DNA of 64,000 nt from Lachnoclostridium sp. (GCA_021770065.1 JAETRR010000006.1:18483-82482); one strand, 5' to 3'. Numbered from the stretch's first letter, positions 44,598 through 53,605 are shown. A program made the numbers and translations. The notes: generated from the letters alone by a model not told the origin.

Positions 44598-45437
44598 ATG
44601 ATGAATGCGGAAAAAATAACGGAATTAAGAAAATTTGCCTGTGATATCCGAATCAAATGCATGGAGCAGTTTGGGGCTCTGGGCATCGGGCACGTAGGAG
44701 GAAGTTTATCCTGCTGTGATTTGATGGCATGCCTGTACGGCGGAATTATGAACATCAATCCCCAAGAACCCAGATGGGAAGAAAGAGACCGGTTTATTAT
44801 GTCCAAAGGCCATGCGGGACCGGCTATGTATGCGGCGCTCGCCCTCAGGGGATACTTTGAGGAAGAGAAACTCCTGACATTAAACAGGCCCGGCACTATG
44901 CTGCCGAGCCACACGGACAGTAACAGGACGCCGGGAGTAGACATGACGACAGGCTCCCTTGGACAGGGCTTTTCAACGGGCCTTGGAATCGCACTGGCCT
45001 GCAGGCTGAAGAAGCTGGACAATTACATCTACATTCTGCTGGGAGACGGTGAATGTGACGAGGGACAGGTCTGGGAGTGCGCCATGTTTGCACCGGCAAA
45101 GAAACTGACAAATGTGATAGTGTTTGTGGATGCAAATAAGCTGCAGCTTGACGGCGCCACAGATGAGGTCTGTGCACTTCTGGACTTAAGGAAAAAGTTT
45201 GAGGATTTTGGCTGGCAGGCAATTGAGACCGAGGACGGAAATGACGCGGCACAGATTGTCCGGGCAGTCGAGGAAGCAAAAGCAGATACAGAACACCCTT
45301 CTGTCATTATTCTGAATACGGTAAAGGGAAAAGGATGGAGCTACGCAGAGACTCACTTTAATCACAATATGCCGGTGACACCAGAGCAGGCGCAGGAAGC
45401 AATCGCAGAGATTCGTGCGGCAAAAGCAGCGCTGTGA
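44598..45437 (+). CDS. Split transketolase, N-terminal (thiamine diphosphate-binding) subunit
   Basis: A 279-residue protein equal to the N-terminal third of transketolase. It has HVGGSLSCCDLMACLYGG, SKGHAGPAMYAALA and the TPP/metal motif GDGECDEGQVWECAMFAPAK. It pairs with the downstream C-terminal subunit after a 29-base gap. Split transketolases are common in Clostridia, both as the general pentose-phosphate enzyme and in specialised pathways, including the transketolase form of sulfoglycolysis. Placement in this array argues for a specialised role. Confidence 0.92.
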   Translation: MMNAEKITELRKFACDIRIKCMEQFGALGIGHVGGSLSCCDLMACLYGGIMNINPQEPRWEERDRFIMSKGHAGPAMYAALALRGYFEEEKLLTLNRPGTMLPSHTDSNRTPGVDMTTGSLGQGFSTGLGIALACRLKKLDNYIYILLGDGECDEGQVWECAMFAPAKKLTNVIVFVDANKLQLDGATDEVCALLDLRKKFEDFGWQAIETEDGNDAAQIVRAVEEAKADTEHPSVIILNTVKGKGWSYAETHFNHNMPVTPEQAQEAIAEIRAAKAAL

Positions 45438-45466
45438 CTCGTGCCTGCAGGAAAGGATTTGAAGAG

Positions 45467-46432
45467 ATGATTCAGATTGCGAAAGAAAATTTAATAGATG
45501 ATATGGAAATGCGGCAGGCATATGGGACCGAACTGCGCAGATTAATGGACAATGGAGAGCCGGTTATGGCTCTGGATGCAGATCTGATGAGGGCGATCGG
45601 CCTTCTCCCATACCGCGAACAGTATCCGGATAATATTATGGACTGCGGCATTGCAGAAATGAATATGGCCGGAGTTGCGGCGGGACTGTCGTCGGAAGGA
45701 TTTATTCCGTTTACCCATACCTTTGCCGCCTTTGCATCCCGCCGCGCCATTGACCAGGTATTTATGAGCGGCGCCTATGCGAAGATGAATGTAAAAGTTG
45801 TGGGGAGCGATCCCGGAGTGACAGCCGCTCTAAACGGCGGCACACACCAGGCGTTTGAGGATATCGCGATTATGAGAGCCGTACCGGAAATGACGATTGT
45901 CGAGCCTTCCGATGCAGCGATGGTCAGTGATCTGATCCCGAAGATTGCGCATCAGTACGGTATGTTCTACATCCGCCTCCAGAGAATGAAGAGCGAACGC
46001 ATCTATGAACCGGGAAGTGAATTTGAGATCGGGAAAGCCGTCACAATCCGGAACGGAAAAGACATTACAATCATAGCTTCGGGCGTGGAGGTTGTGGAAG
46101 CAGTCCGGGCAGCCGAACTTTTGGAAAAAGAAGGGGTGTCTGCAAGAGTTCTGGATATGTTTACGATTAAGCCCATTGACAAAGAAGCAGTGATTGCCGC
46201 GGCGGCAGAGACAGGAGCGATCGTGACTGCCGAGAATCATAATATCATCGGAGGCCTGGGATCCGCCGTCACAGAAGTTCTGGCAGAAAATTTCCCCGTG
46301 CCGGTGGAGCGGGTCGGAATGAGAGACCGTTTTGGGGAGGTAGGCCCCCAGGGCTGGCTGAAGGAAGCATTCGGGCTGAAGGATACAGATATTGCAAAAG
46401 CGGCAAAAAGAACGATACAAAGGAAGAATTAA
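45467..46432 (+). CDS. Split transketolase, C-terminal subunit
   Basis: The start at 45467 follows AGGAAAGG; the product has 321 residues covering the pyrimidine-binding and C-terminal domains. DCGIAEMNMAGVAAGL includes the Glu that activates the thiamine cofactor. NGGTHQAFEDIAIMRAVPEM is the signature region, and TIVEPSDAAM and VTAENHNIIGGLGSAV follow in order. Together with the previous gene it forms a complete transketolase that moves two-carbon units between sugars. Confidence 0.92.
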   Translation: MIQIAKENLIDDMEMRQAYGTELRRLMDNGEPVMALDADLMRAIGLLPYREQYPDNIMDCGIAEMNMAGVAAGLSSEGFIPFTHTFAAFASRRAIDQVFMSGAYAKMNVKVVGSDPGVTAALNGGTHQAFEDIAIMRAVPEMTIVEPSDAAMVSDLIPKIAHQYGMFYIRLQRMKSERIYEPGSEFEIGKAVTIRNGKDITIIASGVEVVEAVRAAELLEKEGVSARVLDMFTIKPIDKEAVIAAAAETGAIVTAENHNIIGGLGSAVTEVLAENFPVPVERVGMRDRFGEVGPQGWLKEAFGLKDTDIAKAAKRTIQRKN

Positions 46433-46476
46433 AAACCAATCACGGTTTTTAAATATTTTAGAAGGAGGTAAGAAAG

Positions 46477-47697
46477 ATGAAAAGGGGTATTGCAACTATT
46501 ATTGCGGCTGTATTGGTGATTTCAACAATTGCCGGCTGCGGCGGTTCCGGTAACAGTAAACAGGAGGAAAGTGCAGCGCCCGAAGCGGCGGCGGATGAGG
46601 CAGCAGAGCCCGAAGGGGAGGCGCCGGCAGAGACGGCAGGAACAACCTTCGGCATTGAGCCCATGGAAAATGAGATTACGCTTTCACTGGGTTATTTCTC
46701 CGGAGCCATGCACGCGCTTCCCTGGTATATCATGGAGCAGGAAGGATGGATTGAGGAACTGGGTATCAGCTTTGAATATCAGTCCTTTATCAACGGCCCG
46801 GCCATGATGGAGGCAAATGCGGACTGGGATATTGCAAGCACCGGAGGCCCCGGGGCTATCACAGGTATTCTCGGGTATGACATTAAGGTTATGGGAATCG
46901 CAGATAAAGAAGCTGTGCTGAACCTCTATGTCCGCGAGGACTCGCCGATCTACCAGGCCGGGCAGGGAAATTTCCCGGATTACCCCAAAATGTACGGAAC
47001 AGTTGATACATGGAAAGGTACAGAGTGGCTGATTCCGGTCGGAACAACCATGCATCAGACCCTGGTGACAATTCTGGAGCAGATTGGATTGACGGCAGAC
47101 GATGTGACCATGACGAATATGGATGTTACGACGGCCCTGACTGCATTTAAGACAGGCGCCGGGGACGGTCTTGCAGTATGGACAAGTACTGCAATTGAGG
47201 CAGAGCAGGAAGGCTATATCAAGGTTGCGGGCGCAGATGACAACGGCGTAATCGTTCCTACCACGATCCTTGCAACAGATGCGGCGCTGGCAGACCCGGA
47301 GAAATATGAGGCTATCTGTAAATGCTGGGAGCTGTATTACCGTGCGATTGACTTTATCCTTGCGGATCGGGAAAAAGCGGCGGAATATTATGCGGAAACC
47401 TGCAGCATTGAAGGCGTGAGCGGAGCCGATGACTATGATCTCTGCTATGAGTCTCTGTCCAGATTCATGCCCTACGGACTCGAGGACGAACTGGAACTTA
47501 TGAACACCTATGCGGAAGATCCCAAGGGAACGGCTGGCAGGGAATTGTCCAACGGAGAAATTGATCTGTTTAATACGCTGGATTTCTTTATCAGCCAGGA
47601 TAAGTATACCGAGGACGACAGAAATTCGATTATTGACAATGAAAAGGTTACATCTGTTATAGCAAAAGCTGTGCAGGAATCTGTTTCAAACCGTTAA
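46477..47697 (+). CDS. NMT1/SsuA-type substrate-binding lipoprotein
   Basis: A 406-residue exported lipoprotein with the lipobox TIAGC near residue 21, then an acidic Ala-Glu-Pro tether. The NMT1/SsuA-like binding domain follows (ITLSLGYFSGAMHALPWYIM, DIASTGGPGAITGILGYDIKVMG, DGLAVWTSTAIEAEQEGYIK). Relatives bind sulfonates, nitrate, bicarbonate, thiamine precursors or aromatic acids, so the ligand is an organic anion by family logic but not defined. It precedes a complete two-permease, two-ATPase importer. Confidence 0.9.
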   Translation: MKRGIATIIAAVLVISTIAGCGGSGNSKQEESAAPEAAADEAAEPEGEAPAETAGTTFGIEPMENEITLSLGYFSGAMHALPWYIMEQEGWIEELGISFEYQSFINGPAMMEANADWDIASTGGPGAITGILGYDIKVMGIADKEAVLNLYVREDSPIYQAGQGNFPDYPKMYGTVDTWKGTEWLIPVGTTMHQTLVTILEQIGLTADDVTMTNMDVTTALTAFKTGAGDGLAVWTSTAIEAEQEGYIKVAGADDNGVIVPTTILATDAALADPEKYEAICKCWELYYRAIDFILADREKAAEYYAETCSIEGVSGADDYDLCYESLSRFMPYGLEDELELMNTYAEDPKGTAGRELSNGEIDLFNTLDFFISQDKYTEDDRNSIIDNEKVTSVIAKAVQESVSNR

Positions 47698-47708
47698 GAT
47701 AAGGAGAG

Positions 47709-47740
47709 GGGGCTGCCCGCAGGAACAAAACGGCAGCCCC
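47709..47740 (+). promoter_or_regulatory. Intercistronic hairpin after the binding-protein gene
   Basis: GGGGCTGCC (47709-47717) pairs with GGCAGCCCC (47732-47740), with no T-tract. Such stems after binding-protein genes typically protect the upstream mRNA and raise binding-protein yield relative to the permeases. Confidence 0.6.
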
Positions 47741-47775
47741 TGATATCCGGAGATTCATTAAAGGATTGGAGATAA

Positions 47776-48594
47776 ATGGATAAAAAGACGAAAACAAAAA
47801 AACGAGATAAACTGGGGCGGGGACAAAATGCAAGCGCCTACACGTATGCCATGCTTTCGTTTGCCGGTGTCATGGCATTTTTGATTATCTGGCAGCTTTT
47901 GCTGGTTGCGGGAATTGTGTCGGACCGCTATCTGGCCAAGCCGACAGAACTGGTGGTTCTGTTTGTGCAGAAGTTCAGCGATCCGGCGCCGGACGGAGCG
48001 ACTCTCCTTGTATCAATCTGGGCGAGCTTGAGGGTATCATTGACGGGCCTTATACTGGCAATTGTAATCGGAGTGCCGTTAGGGCTGTGTATGGGCTGGT
48101 TCAAAGCGCTGGATCGGCTGGTTACACCTATTTTTGAAATCATCCGTCCGATTCCGCCAGTGTCGTGGATTCCCTTAACAATTTTATGGATGGGAATAGG
48201 ACTCAGGGCAAAAGCCTTTATCATATTTTTTTCTGCATTCATTCCATGTGTGATCAATTCTTATACGGGTGTAAAGCTCACAAACAAAACACTGATCAAT
48301 GTTGCCAGAACAAGCGGAGCCTCTTACGTGGAAACTTTTTATAAGGTTGCGATTCCTTCTGCCCTGACAATGGTATTCACAGGAATACGGGTTGCAGTGG
48401 GCAATGCCTGGTCCACGCTTGTAGCGGCAGAGATGCTGGCGGCCAGCGCCGGCCTCGGATATATGATCCTTATGGGGCGCATGTTTGCCCGGGCAGATAT
48501 TATTATCCTTGGCATGCTGGTGATTGGTGCAATCGGGGCATTTTTTAACGGTATTCTCAGTTTTGTAGAGAATCATGTTATAAAGTGGAGGTGA
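47776..48594 (+). CDS. ABC importer permease 1 (SsuC/TauC type)
   Basis: A 272-residue permease with six TM helices and the cytoplasmic EAA-type loop (TLINVARTSGASYVETFYKV, then AIPSALTMVFTGIR). The conserved IIRPIPPVSWIPLTILWMG is the hallmark of the taurine/sulfonate/nitrate (BPD_transp_1) group. The next permease starts four bases downstream. The two permeases differ, so the channel is probably a heterodimer. Confidence 0.92.
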   Translation: MDKKTKTKKRDKLGRGQNASAYTYAMLSFAGVMAFLIIWQLLLVAGIVSDRYLAKPTELVVLFVQKFSDPAPDGATLLVSIWASLRVSLTGLILAIVIGVPLGLCMGWFKALDRLVTPIFEIIRPIPPVSWIPLTILWMGIGLRAKAFIIFFSAFIPCVINSYTGVKLTNKTLINVARTSGASYVETFYKVAIPSALTMVFTGIRVAVGNAWSTLVAAEMLAASAGLGYMILMGRMFARADIIILGMLVIGAIGAFFNGILSFVENHVIKWR

Positions 48595-48598
48595 TAAA

Positions 48599-49408
48599 AT
48601 GGTACGGACAGACAAAAACGGACAAAAAGGCGAATTTAAGAAAACAACACCAAAAGATATCGTATATTTTATTCTTCCCTTTGTATCAATCGGATTCTTA
48701 CTGCTGCTGTGGTATCGGGTTTCCAGTATTACATCTTTATTTCCGGGAATGGTACAGACATACGAGCGCTTTCTGCTTCTTCTGGAAAAGCCGATTATGA
48801 GAGTTCCTTTTTACGGCCACATTCTTGCAAGCCTGAAGCGTGTTGTGATTGCGCTTCTTGCGGCGATTGTTGTGGGAATTGCATTCGGAACCCTGATAGG
48901 CTGGAATAAAAAGTGCGACAGCTTCTTTGGGACGGTGTTTAACTTTATCCGTCCGATTCCGCCGCTGGCATGGATTCCGCTGATTACGATTACATTCGGC
49001 ATCGGTGAATTCCCTAAGATTTTAATTGTGTTCATCGGAGCCGTTATTCCCATTGTGCTGAATACCCGGGCCGGGCTGCTCAGTGTGGAGCAGATCTATC
49101 TGGATGTAGGGCAGCTCTTTGATGCCAACAGATGGCAGATGCTGTGGGAAGTAGCGATGCCCTGTGCGACACCGGCGATTGTGGCCGGAATCAAGACAGC
49201 CACAAGCGCAGCCTGGATGGTTGTCCTCGCGGCGGAGATGCTCGGCGCGAAGAGCGGCGTGGGCTTTCTTGTTACCCGTGGTATGGATGCAAACGATATG
49301 CCTCTTGTACTGGTAGCTATGATTACAATCGGTGTCATCGGTGCATTGTTAGGTGTTATCACATCCCTCATAGAAAGGTTGATTTGTCCATGGATGAGAA
49401 TAAAGTGA
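48599..49408 (+). CDS. ABC importer permease 2 (SsuC/TauC type)
   Basis: A 269-residue six-TM permease carrying NFIRPIPPLAWIPLITITFG and the ATPase-contact loop YLDVGQLFDANRWQMLWEVA. It follows permease 1 with GGAGGTGATAAA as ribosome binding site. The end of the gene overlaps the start of the first ATPase by 19 bases, consistent with coupled expression. Confidence 0.92.
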   Translation: MVRTDKNGQKGEFKKTTPKDIVYFILPFVSIGFLLLLWYRVSSITSLFPGMVQTYERFLLLLEKPIMRVPFYGHILASLKRVVIALLAAIVVGIAFGTLIGWNKKCDSFFGTVFNFIRPIPPLAWIPLITITFGIGEFPKILIVFIGAVIPIVLNTRAGLLSVEQIYLDVGQLFDANRWQMLWEVAMPCATPAIVAGIKTATSAAWMVVLAAEMLGAKSGVGFLVTRGMDANDMPLVLVAMITIGVIGALLGVITSLIERLICPWMRIK

Positions 49409-50154
49409 TATTGAAAATCAGTAATTTATCCAAGACTTTTGAGGATAAAAAAGGCAATGTTGTGAGGGCTGTTGACAATGTCAGCTTCGATGTATATGAC
49501 AATGAATTCCTGGTTCTTCTCGGACCCGGCCAGTGCGGTAAGACGGTCATGCTGAATGTAATTGCCGGGCTTCTTGAGCCGGATGACGGGGAAGTGCGTC
49601 TGGATGGAGAAGCAGTCAACGGACACAGCCCGAAGATCGGCATGGTATTGCAGAAAACAGCGCTGATGCCCTGGAAAACGGTAATAGAAAATACGGAGAT
49701 AGGCCCCAAATGGAAAGGGGTTTCGAAAAAAGAGCGCAGAGAGAAAGCGGAATCTTATATTAAGCTTGTAGGCCTGTCCGGCTTTGAAAAATCATATCCG
49801 GCCCAGTTATCCGGCGGAATGAAACAGAGGGTGGGAATAGCCCGGGCTTATACGAACGATCCGGAAATTCTCATCATGGATGAACCCTTTGGCGCACTGG
49901 ATGCCCAGACACGCTACGCCATGGAAGAAGAAGTGGCCAGAATATGGCAGCAGGAAAAAAGAACCGTTATTTTCGTGACAAACAACATCGAAGAAGCCTG
50001 CTATCTGGGAGACCGGATTATCCTGTTCAGTGAAAGACCGGCAACGATAAAAGAAATATACGTCAATGATCTGCCGCGTCCGCGGGATATGATATCGGAA
50101 GAGTTTATGAAACTGCGGACAAAGATTTCTGATAATACTGACCTGGCTATTTAG
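49390..50154 (+). CDS. ABC importer ATPase 1 (SsuB/TauB type, canonical signature)
   Basis: A 254-residue ATPase from the Met at 49390 inside the permease 2 end; a GTG at 49405 is an alternative. Walker A reads GPGQCGKTV, where the usual fourth-position Gly is Gln although GxxxxGKT is kept. The signature is canonical, LSGGMKQRVGIARA, and Walker B is ILIMDEPFGALD. It presumably pairs with ATPase 2, whose signature is degenerate. Confidence 0.9.
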   Translation: MDENKVILKISNLSKTFEDKKGNVVRAVDNVSFDVYDNEFLVLLGPGQCGKTVMLNVIAGLLEPDDGEVRLDGEAVNGHSPKIGMVLQKTALMPWKTVIENTEIGPKWKGVSKKERREKAESYIKLVGLSGFEKSYPAQLSGGMKQRVGIARAYTNDPEILIMDEPFGALDAQTRYAMEEEVARIWQQEKRTVIFVTNNIEEACYLGDRIILFSERPATIKEIYVNDLPRPRDMISEEFMKLRTKISDNTDLAI

Positions 50155-50181
50155 TAAAATGTGTGGAAGGAGATAAACGAG

Positions 50182-50946
50182 ATGAAGAGTGAAACAGTTA
50201 TCGACAATCGCCCCGTTAAAGTGCAGGTCAGTCATTTAACAAAGTACTTCGGTTCCCTGCATGTCCTTGATGATGTGTCCTTTGATATCAAAAAAGGGGA
50301 ATTTGTGTGTGTGGTAGGGCCTACCGGATGCGGAAAAACTACTTTCCTGAATCTGCTGACCAAGATTTATGAGCCATCGGAGGGAGAGCTCAGGATCGAC
50401 GGGGAACTGGCCGATCCGAAAAAACACAATCTTGCATTTGTATTCCAGGAGCCTTCCGCCCTGCCGTGGCTGACTGTGGAGGATAATCTGCGGTTCGGCC
50501 TGAAGATTAAGAAACTTCCGAAAGAAGAGATAGAAAGACGTGTGGATCGGATTCTGAAGCTTCTGGGGCTGGAGGAATTCCGCAAGGCCTATCCGGGGCA
50601 GCTCTCTACCAGCACGGAGCAGAGGGTGATTATCGGCAGAGCCTTTGCCATGGAACCGGATCTCCTGTTGATGGATGAGCCCTATGGACAGATGGATATT
50701 AAGCTTAGGTTCTATCTGGAGGATGAGGTTCTGCGTCTGTGGAGGGAGATCGGTACGACAGTCGTATTTATTACCCATAATATTGAGGAGGCTGTTTACC
50801 TGTCCGAGAAGGTTCTGATATTGAGCAATAAACCCGCGACAATCAAGGAAGAACTTAAGAACAATCTTCCCTATCCCAGGGATATCGCAAGCAGGGAATT
50901 TGTAGAGATGCGCAAACACATTACGGAACAGATCAAATGGTGGTAG
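50182..50946 (+). CDS. ABC importer ATPase 2 (SsuB/TauB type, degenerate signature)
   Basis: A 254-residue ATPase; the start at 50182 has AAGGAGA eight bases upstream. Walker A is canonical (GPTGCGKTTFLN), as are the Q loop (FVFQEPSALPW) and Walker B (LLLMDEPYGQMD). The LSGGQ signature is replaced by LSTST (GQLSTSTEQRVIIGRA). In a heterodimer with ATPase 1 this leaves one canonical and one degenerate ATP site, a pattern known for asymmetric exporters and unusual for this importer group. Confidence 0.9.
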   Translation: MKSETVIDNRPVKVQVSHLTKYFGSLHVLDDVSFDIKKGEFVCVVGPTGCGKTTFLNLLTKIYEPSEGELRIDGELADPKKHNLAFVFQEPSALPWLTVEDNLRFGLKIKKLPKEEIERRVDRILKLLGLEEFRKAYPGQLSTSTEQRVIIGRAFAMEPDLLLMDEPYGQMDIKLRFYLEDEVLRLWREIGTTVVFITHNIEEAVYLSEKVLILSNKPATIKEELKNNLPYPRDIASREFVEMRKHITEQIKWW

Positions 50947-50974
50947 TTTTGGATTCGGAAGAAAAGGAGATATT

Positions 50975-52309
50975 ATGGCAGTTTTAAAATGTACAGTAAA
51001 AACCCTGCTTGAGCAGCAGGAAGAAGGAATCCGGGTTGTCCCGGGAGACGAGGCATATGTAAAACGTTTAATGGAACATGAGATGGATCTGGCGCTATAT
51101 GATGAAATTCAGAAAAGGTGCAGCTGGTTCGGAGTGACGGATTCGTTTAAAAAAATAATCGACTATTTCGGGACGCCTGACGGGGAGACGCCGGCCGGAT
51201 TCCGGACAGAGTACTGCCTGGGAGGTAACAGGACTGTCTATGCGGAGCTGGTACGCGACATTTCTTATGATAAGAACGGCAGGAAACGTCCTACCAATCT
51301 TCTGTTCAGTGCAGATTCGGCCAATCCCTATGAGGTTGAGAGCGTAAAGAATTTAATTGCAAATCTCACTTGTAATCCGGCAATTATTTACAATCAGTTT
51401 ATCAATAATCCGGATGCAAATACGGGCGGTAAGTATAAAAACAGGGATGAGGTTATGGAAGATATCGGAAAGATTCTGGGGCCGGGATGTGATATCAGCG
51501 TGGAATTAAACGATCCTTTCGGCTCATCCGAACAGGAGATTCTCGAGGAAGCGGCCCGGTTTAAGGAACTGCTGTCGGAATACAGAGTTGTCATTAAGGT
51601 GCCCCATACCGGTCCGGTCAACCGGGATAACGTGCAGGAGCTTCTGACGGGAGATAAGAAATTTTCCAGACGGTACAATGAAGGGACGGCGGAAGACTTC
51701 TACCGGGGCCATAATCTGGCGCTGATGCTTAAGGAGCATGGATACAGGGTGAATTTTACTCTGATGTTTGAGCCTTACCAGACGGCGATGGCACTGCAGG
51801 CACGCCCGTATTTTATCAACAGCTTCGTGATGTTCCGGCACAGCCAGAGCCTGCAGATGATTGGGATGGTAAATGCTTACAAGGAGACCGGAGATCCCCT
51901 GTTTATTGAGATGCTTCAGGAATATATGGTTGAAAATGATTATCTTTCTGCCGGGGAGATACAGGGAGACAGATTCAAGGCGCTGGTAAGGGCTGTAGAC
52001 ATCCTGAAATACAGGGGATTTCTGGACAATCCGTCTGCGGACGGCCTGGACGGGATACGCCATAACTTAAGATGCCTGAAACAGGCGAATCTTCCGGATA
52101 CACGCCTGATTATATGCAATGTCCAGGGTGAGCGCCGGGATATCTATTATCCGTATGTGGACAGGCTTCTGATGGAGCCGGAATTTGTTGATATGGCAGA
52201 CCGGGTAGTGATGACGGCCAGCCCCTCGCTTCTGGCAGAATATACCTCCAACCCGATGGTTGTACAGTTCCACAGAAGATTTATGAATGCTGCCAATGGT
52301 GCGAAATAG
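50975..52309 (+). CDS. Transaldolase family protein, oversized
   Basis: A 444-residue TIM-barrel protein. SADSANPYEVESVKNLIA (Asp114), LTCNPAIIYNQ, ISVELNDPFGSSEQEILEEA and VVIKVPHTG, with the Schiff-base Lys208, mark the transaldolase/FSA family; VNFTLMFEPYQTAMALQARP is the equivalent of the TLVFS segment. An N-terminal extension of about 100 residues and a long C-terminal tail make it much larger than classical transaldolase (about 220-320). It would transfer or release a three-carbon dihydroxyacetone unit. A TauE/SafE exporter gene starts two bases after its stop. Confidence 0.82.
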   Translation: MAVLKCTVKTLLEQQEEGIRVVPGDEAYVKRLMEHEMDLALYDEIQKRCSWFGVTDSFKKIIDYFGTPDGETPAGFRTEYCLGGNRTVYAELVRDISYDKNGRKRPTNLLFSADSANPYEVESVKNLIANLTCNPAIIYNQFINNPDANTGGKYKNRDEVMEDIGKILGPGCDISVELNDPFGSSEQEILEEAARFKELLSEYRVVIKVPHTGPVNRDNVQELLTGDKKFSRRYNEGTAEDFYRGHNLALMLKEHGYRVNFTLMFEPYQTAMALQARPYFINSFVMFRHSQSLQMIGMVNAYKETGDPLFIEMLQEYMVENDYLSAGEIQGDRFKALVRAVDILKYRGFLDNPSADGLDGIRHNLRCLKQANLPDTRLIICNVQGERRDIYYPYVDRLLMEPEFVDMADRVVMTASPSLLAEYTSNPMVVQFHRRFMNAANGAK

Positions 52310-52311
52310 CG

Positions 52312-53052
52312 ATGGACTATGATTTTGGACAGATGCTGTGGATTGTCTGCGGAGTTGCTTTTGCCGCAAGCTTTCTGCACGGAATTGTGAGCCTGGGGTA
52401 TGGAATGATCGCAATGGGAGTGATGGCCTTTTTTATGCCTTATTCCAACTGTGCCGCGATTGTTTCCCTGCAGCTCACCCTGCTGACGATACAGATAGCG
52501 TTTACCTTCCGCAAGAATATTGACTGGAAGCTGGTATTTCTTCCGACAGTGGTGATGCTGGCAGGAAAAGTTCTGGGCGTGGTCGTTCTTATGAATCTGA
52601 ACAGTGATTTTATGAAGCTTCTTCTGGGGGCTATGCTGGTTCTTTTTTCCTGCAACGGGCTTTTTGTAAAAAACGAAAAGCTTGCCGTCAGGGGAAATAA
52701 AATAAATTCGGTTATTTTTCCCTTTGTGGGCGGGCTGTTCGGAGGAATGTTCAACGTTTCGGGACCGGCTGCCGCCCTGTACTTCCAGGCAGCCTGCAGA
52801 GGAGATACAAAAAAATATTCCGGCTGTCTGAATTTTACTTTTGTTCCCTCTGCGATTGTGGGAACTGTGATGCATATTTTTTATGGGAATTATAACAGGC
52901 CTGCAATTACAACGGGATGCATCTCGCTGCTGGCGGTTATCATCGGGGTAAATCTGGGGGTCCGGATATTTGTAAAAATTGACTATGAGCGTCTGAGAAA
53001 GATTACCTTTGCTTTTATCGGGGTGATGGGCATAGCGATCTGCGTATTATAG
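52312..53052 (+). CDS. TauE/SafE-family membrane exporter 1
   Basis: A 246-residue protein with about eight TM helices and the internal-repeat glycine motifs of TauE/SafE proteins (ASFLHGIVSLGYGMIAMGVM; PFVGGLFGGMFNVSGPAAAL). Characterised relatives export sulfite, sulfoacetate or sulfolactate in sulfonate pathways, though many members are uncharacterised. It is tightly coupled to the transaldolase, suggesting export of a pathway product. Confidence 0.88.
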   Translation: MDYDFGQMLWIVCGVAFAASFLHGIVSLGYGMIAMGVMAFFMPYSNCAAIVSLQLTLLTIQIAFTFRKNIDWKLVFLPTVVMLAGKVLGVVVLMNLNSDFMKLLLGAMLVLFSCNGLFVKNEKLAVRGNKINSVIFPFVGGLFGGMFNVSGPAAALYFQAACRGDTKKYSGCLNFTFVPSAIVGTVMHIFYGNYNRPAITTGCISLLAVIIGVNLGVRIFVKIDYERLRKITFAFIGVMGIAICVL

Positions 53053-53094
53053 CGTGTGCAAAAATATGTGCAGCTGAATGAAAGGAGATTATTT

Positions 53095-53568
53095 ATGAAA
53101 ATTGTAATAGGTTCCGATAAGATGGGTTACGGCTTAAAAGAGGCCGTGAAAGCAATGCTGACAGAGCAGGGACACGAAGTTACAGATGTGGGGACAACAG
53201 ATATTGAACAGCCGAAGCCCCATACGGTTACGGCTCCGGCTGCGGCGAAGGCGATCCAGACGGGAGAGGCGGAAAGGGGAATTCTGATCTGCGGCACCGG
53301 CATGGGGATGTCAATTGCGGCCAATAAGCATAAAGGAGTGTATGCTTCTGTAGTGGAGAGCGTCTATGCGGCGGAGTACTGCCGGAAGATCAACAATGCC
53401 AATGTCTTGTGCATGGGAGCCTTTATTTTGGGGGAGACCATGGCAAAGGAGATGGTAAATATATTCCTCACAACGGATTTCACACAGGATTTTCCGGAGT
53501 GGAGAGTAGAGTTTGTGACAAAACAACAGGAAATTCTGGCGGCATATGAGGAGGAACAGTTTCGGTAA
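53095..53568 (+). CDS. RpiB/LacAB-family sugar isomerase, divergent
   Basis: A 157-residue protein starting at 53095 with AAAGGAGA upstream. The fold signatures are VIGSDKMGYGLKEAVKA, GHEVTDVGT and the catalytic Cys in LICGTGMGMSIAANK, with CRKINNANVLCMGAFILG. Ribose-5-phosphate isomerase B has GCDHVG, a His in RQHNDTN and two arginines in GRHQQRV. Here these read GSDKMG, RKINNAN and PEWRV, so the phosphate and ring-opening residues differ. Family members interconvert aldose and ketose forms of C4-C6 sugars. Confidence 0.87.
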   Translation: MKIVIGSDKMGYGLKEAVKAMLTEQGHEVTDVGTTDIEQPKPHTVTAPAAAKAIQTGEAERGILICGTGMGMSIAANKHKGVYASVVESVYAAEYCRKINNANVLCMGAFILGETMAKEMVNIFLTTDFTQDFPEWRVEFVTKQQEILAAYEEEQFR

Positions 53569-53605
53569 GAAGGATTTTTGAGAATTGACTTGATGTTTGT
53601 ACGGG

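Noticed and set aside
37513..53568. A classical sulfoquinovose (sulfo-EMP, sulfo-TK or sulfo-TAL) operon
   Set aside because: No sulfoquinovosidase, sulfoquinovose mutarotase or isomerase, sulfofructose kinase or aldolase of the known type is present, so the named pathways cannot be assigned.
37513..53568. The general housekeeping pentose-phosphate pathway
   Set aside because: Duplicated and divergent isomerases, altered phosphate loops, a local regulator and dedicated transporters do not fit a housekeeping locus.
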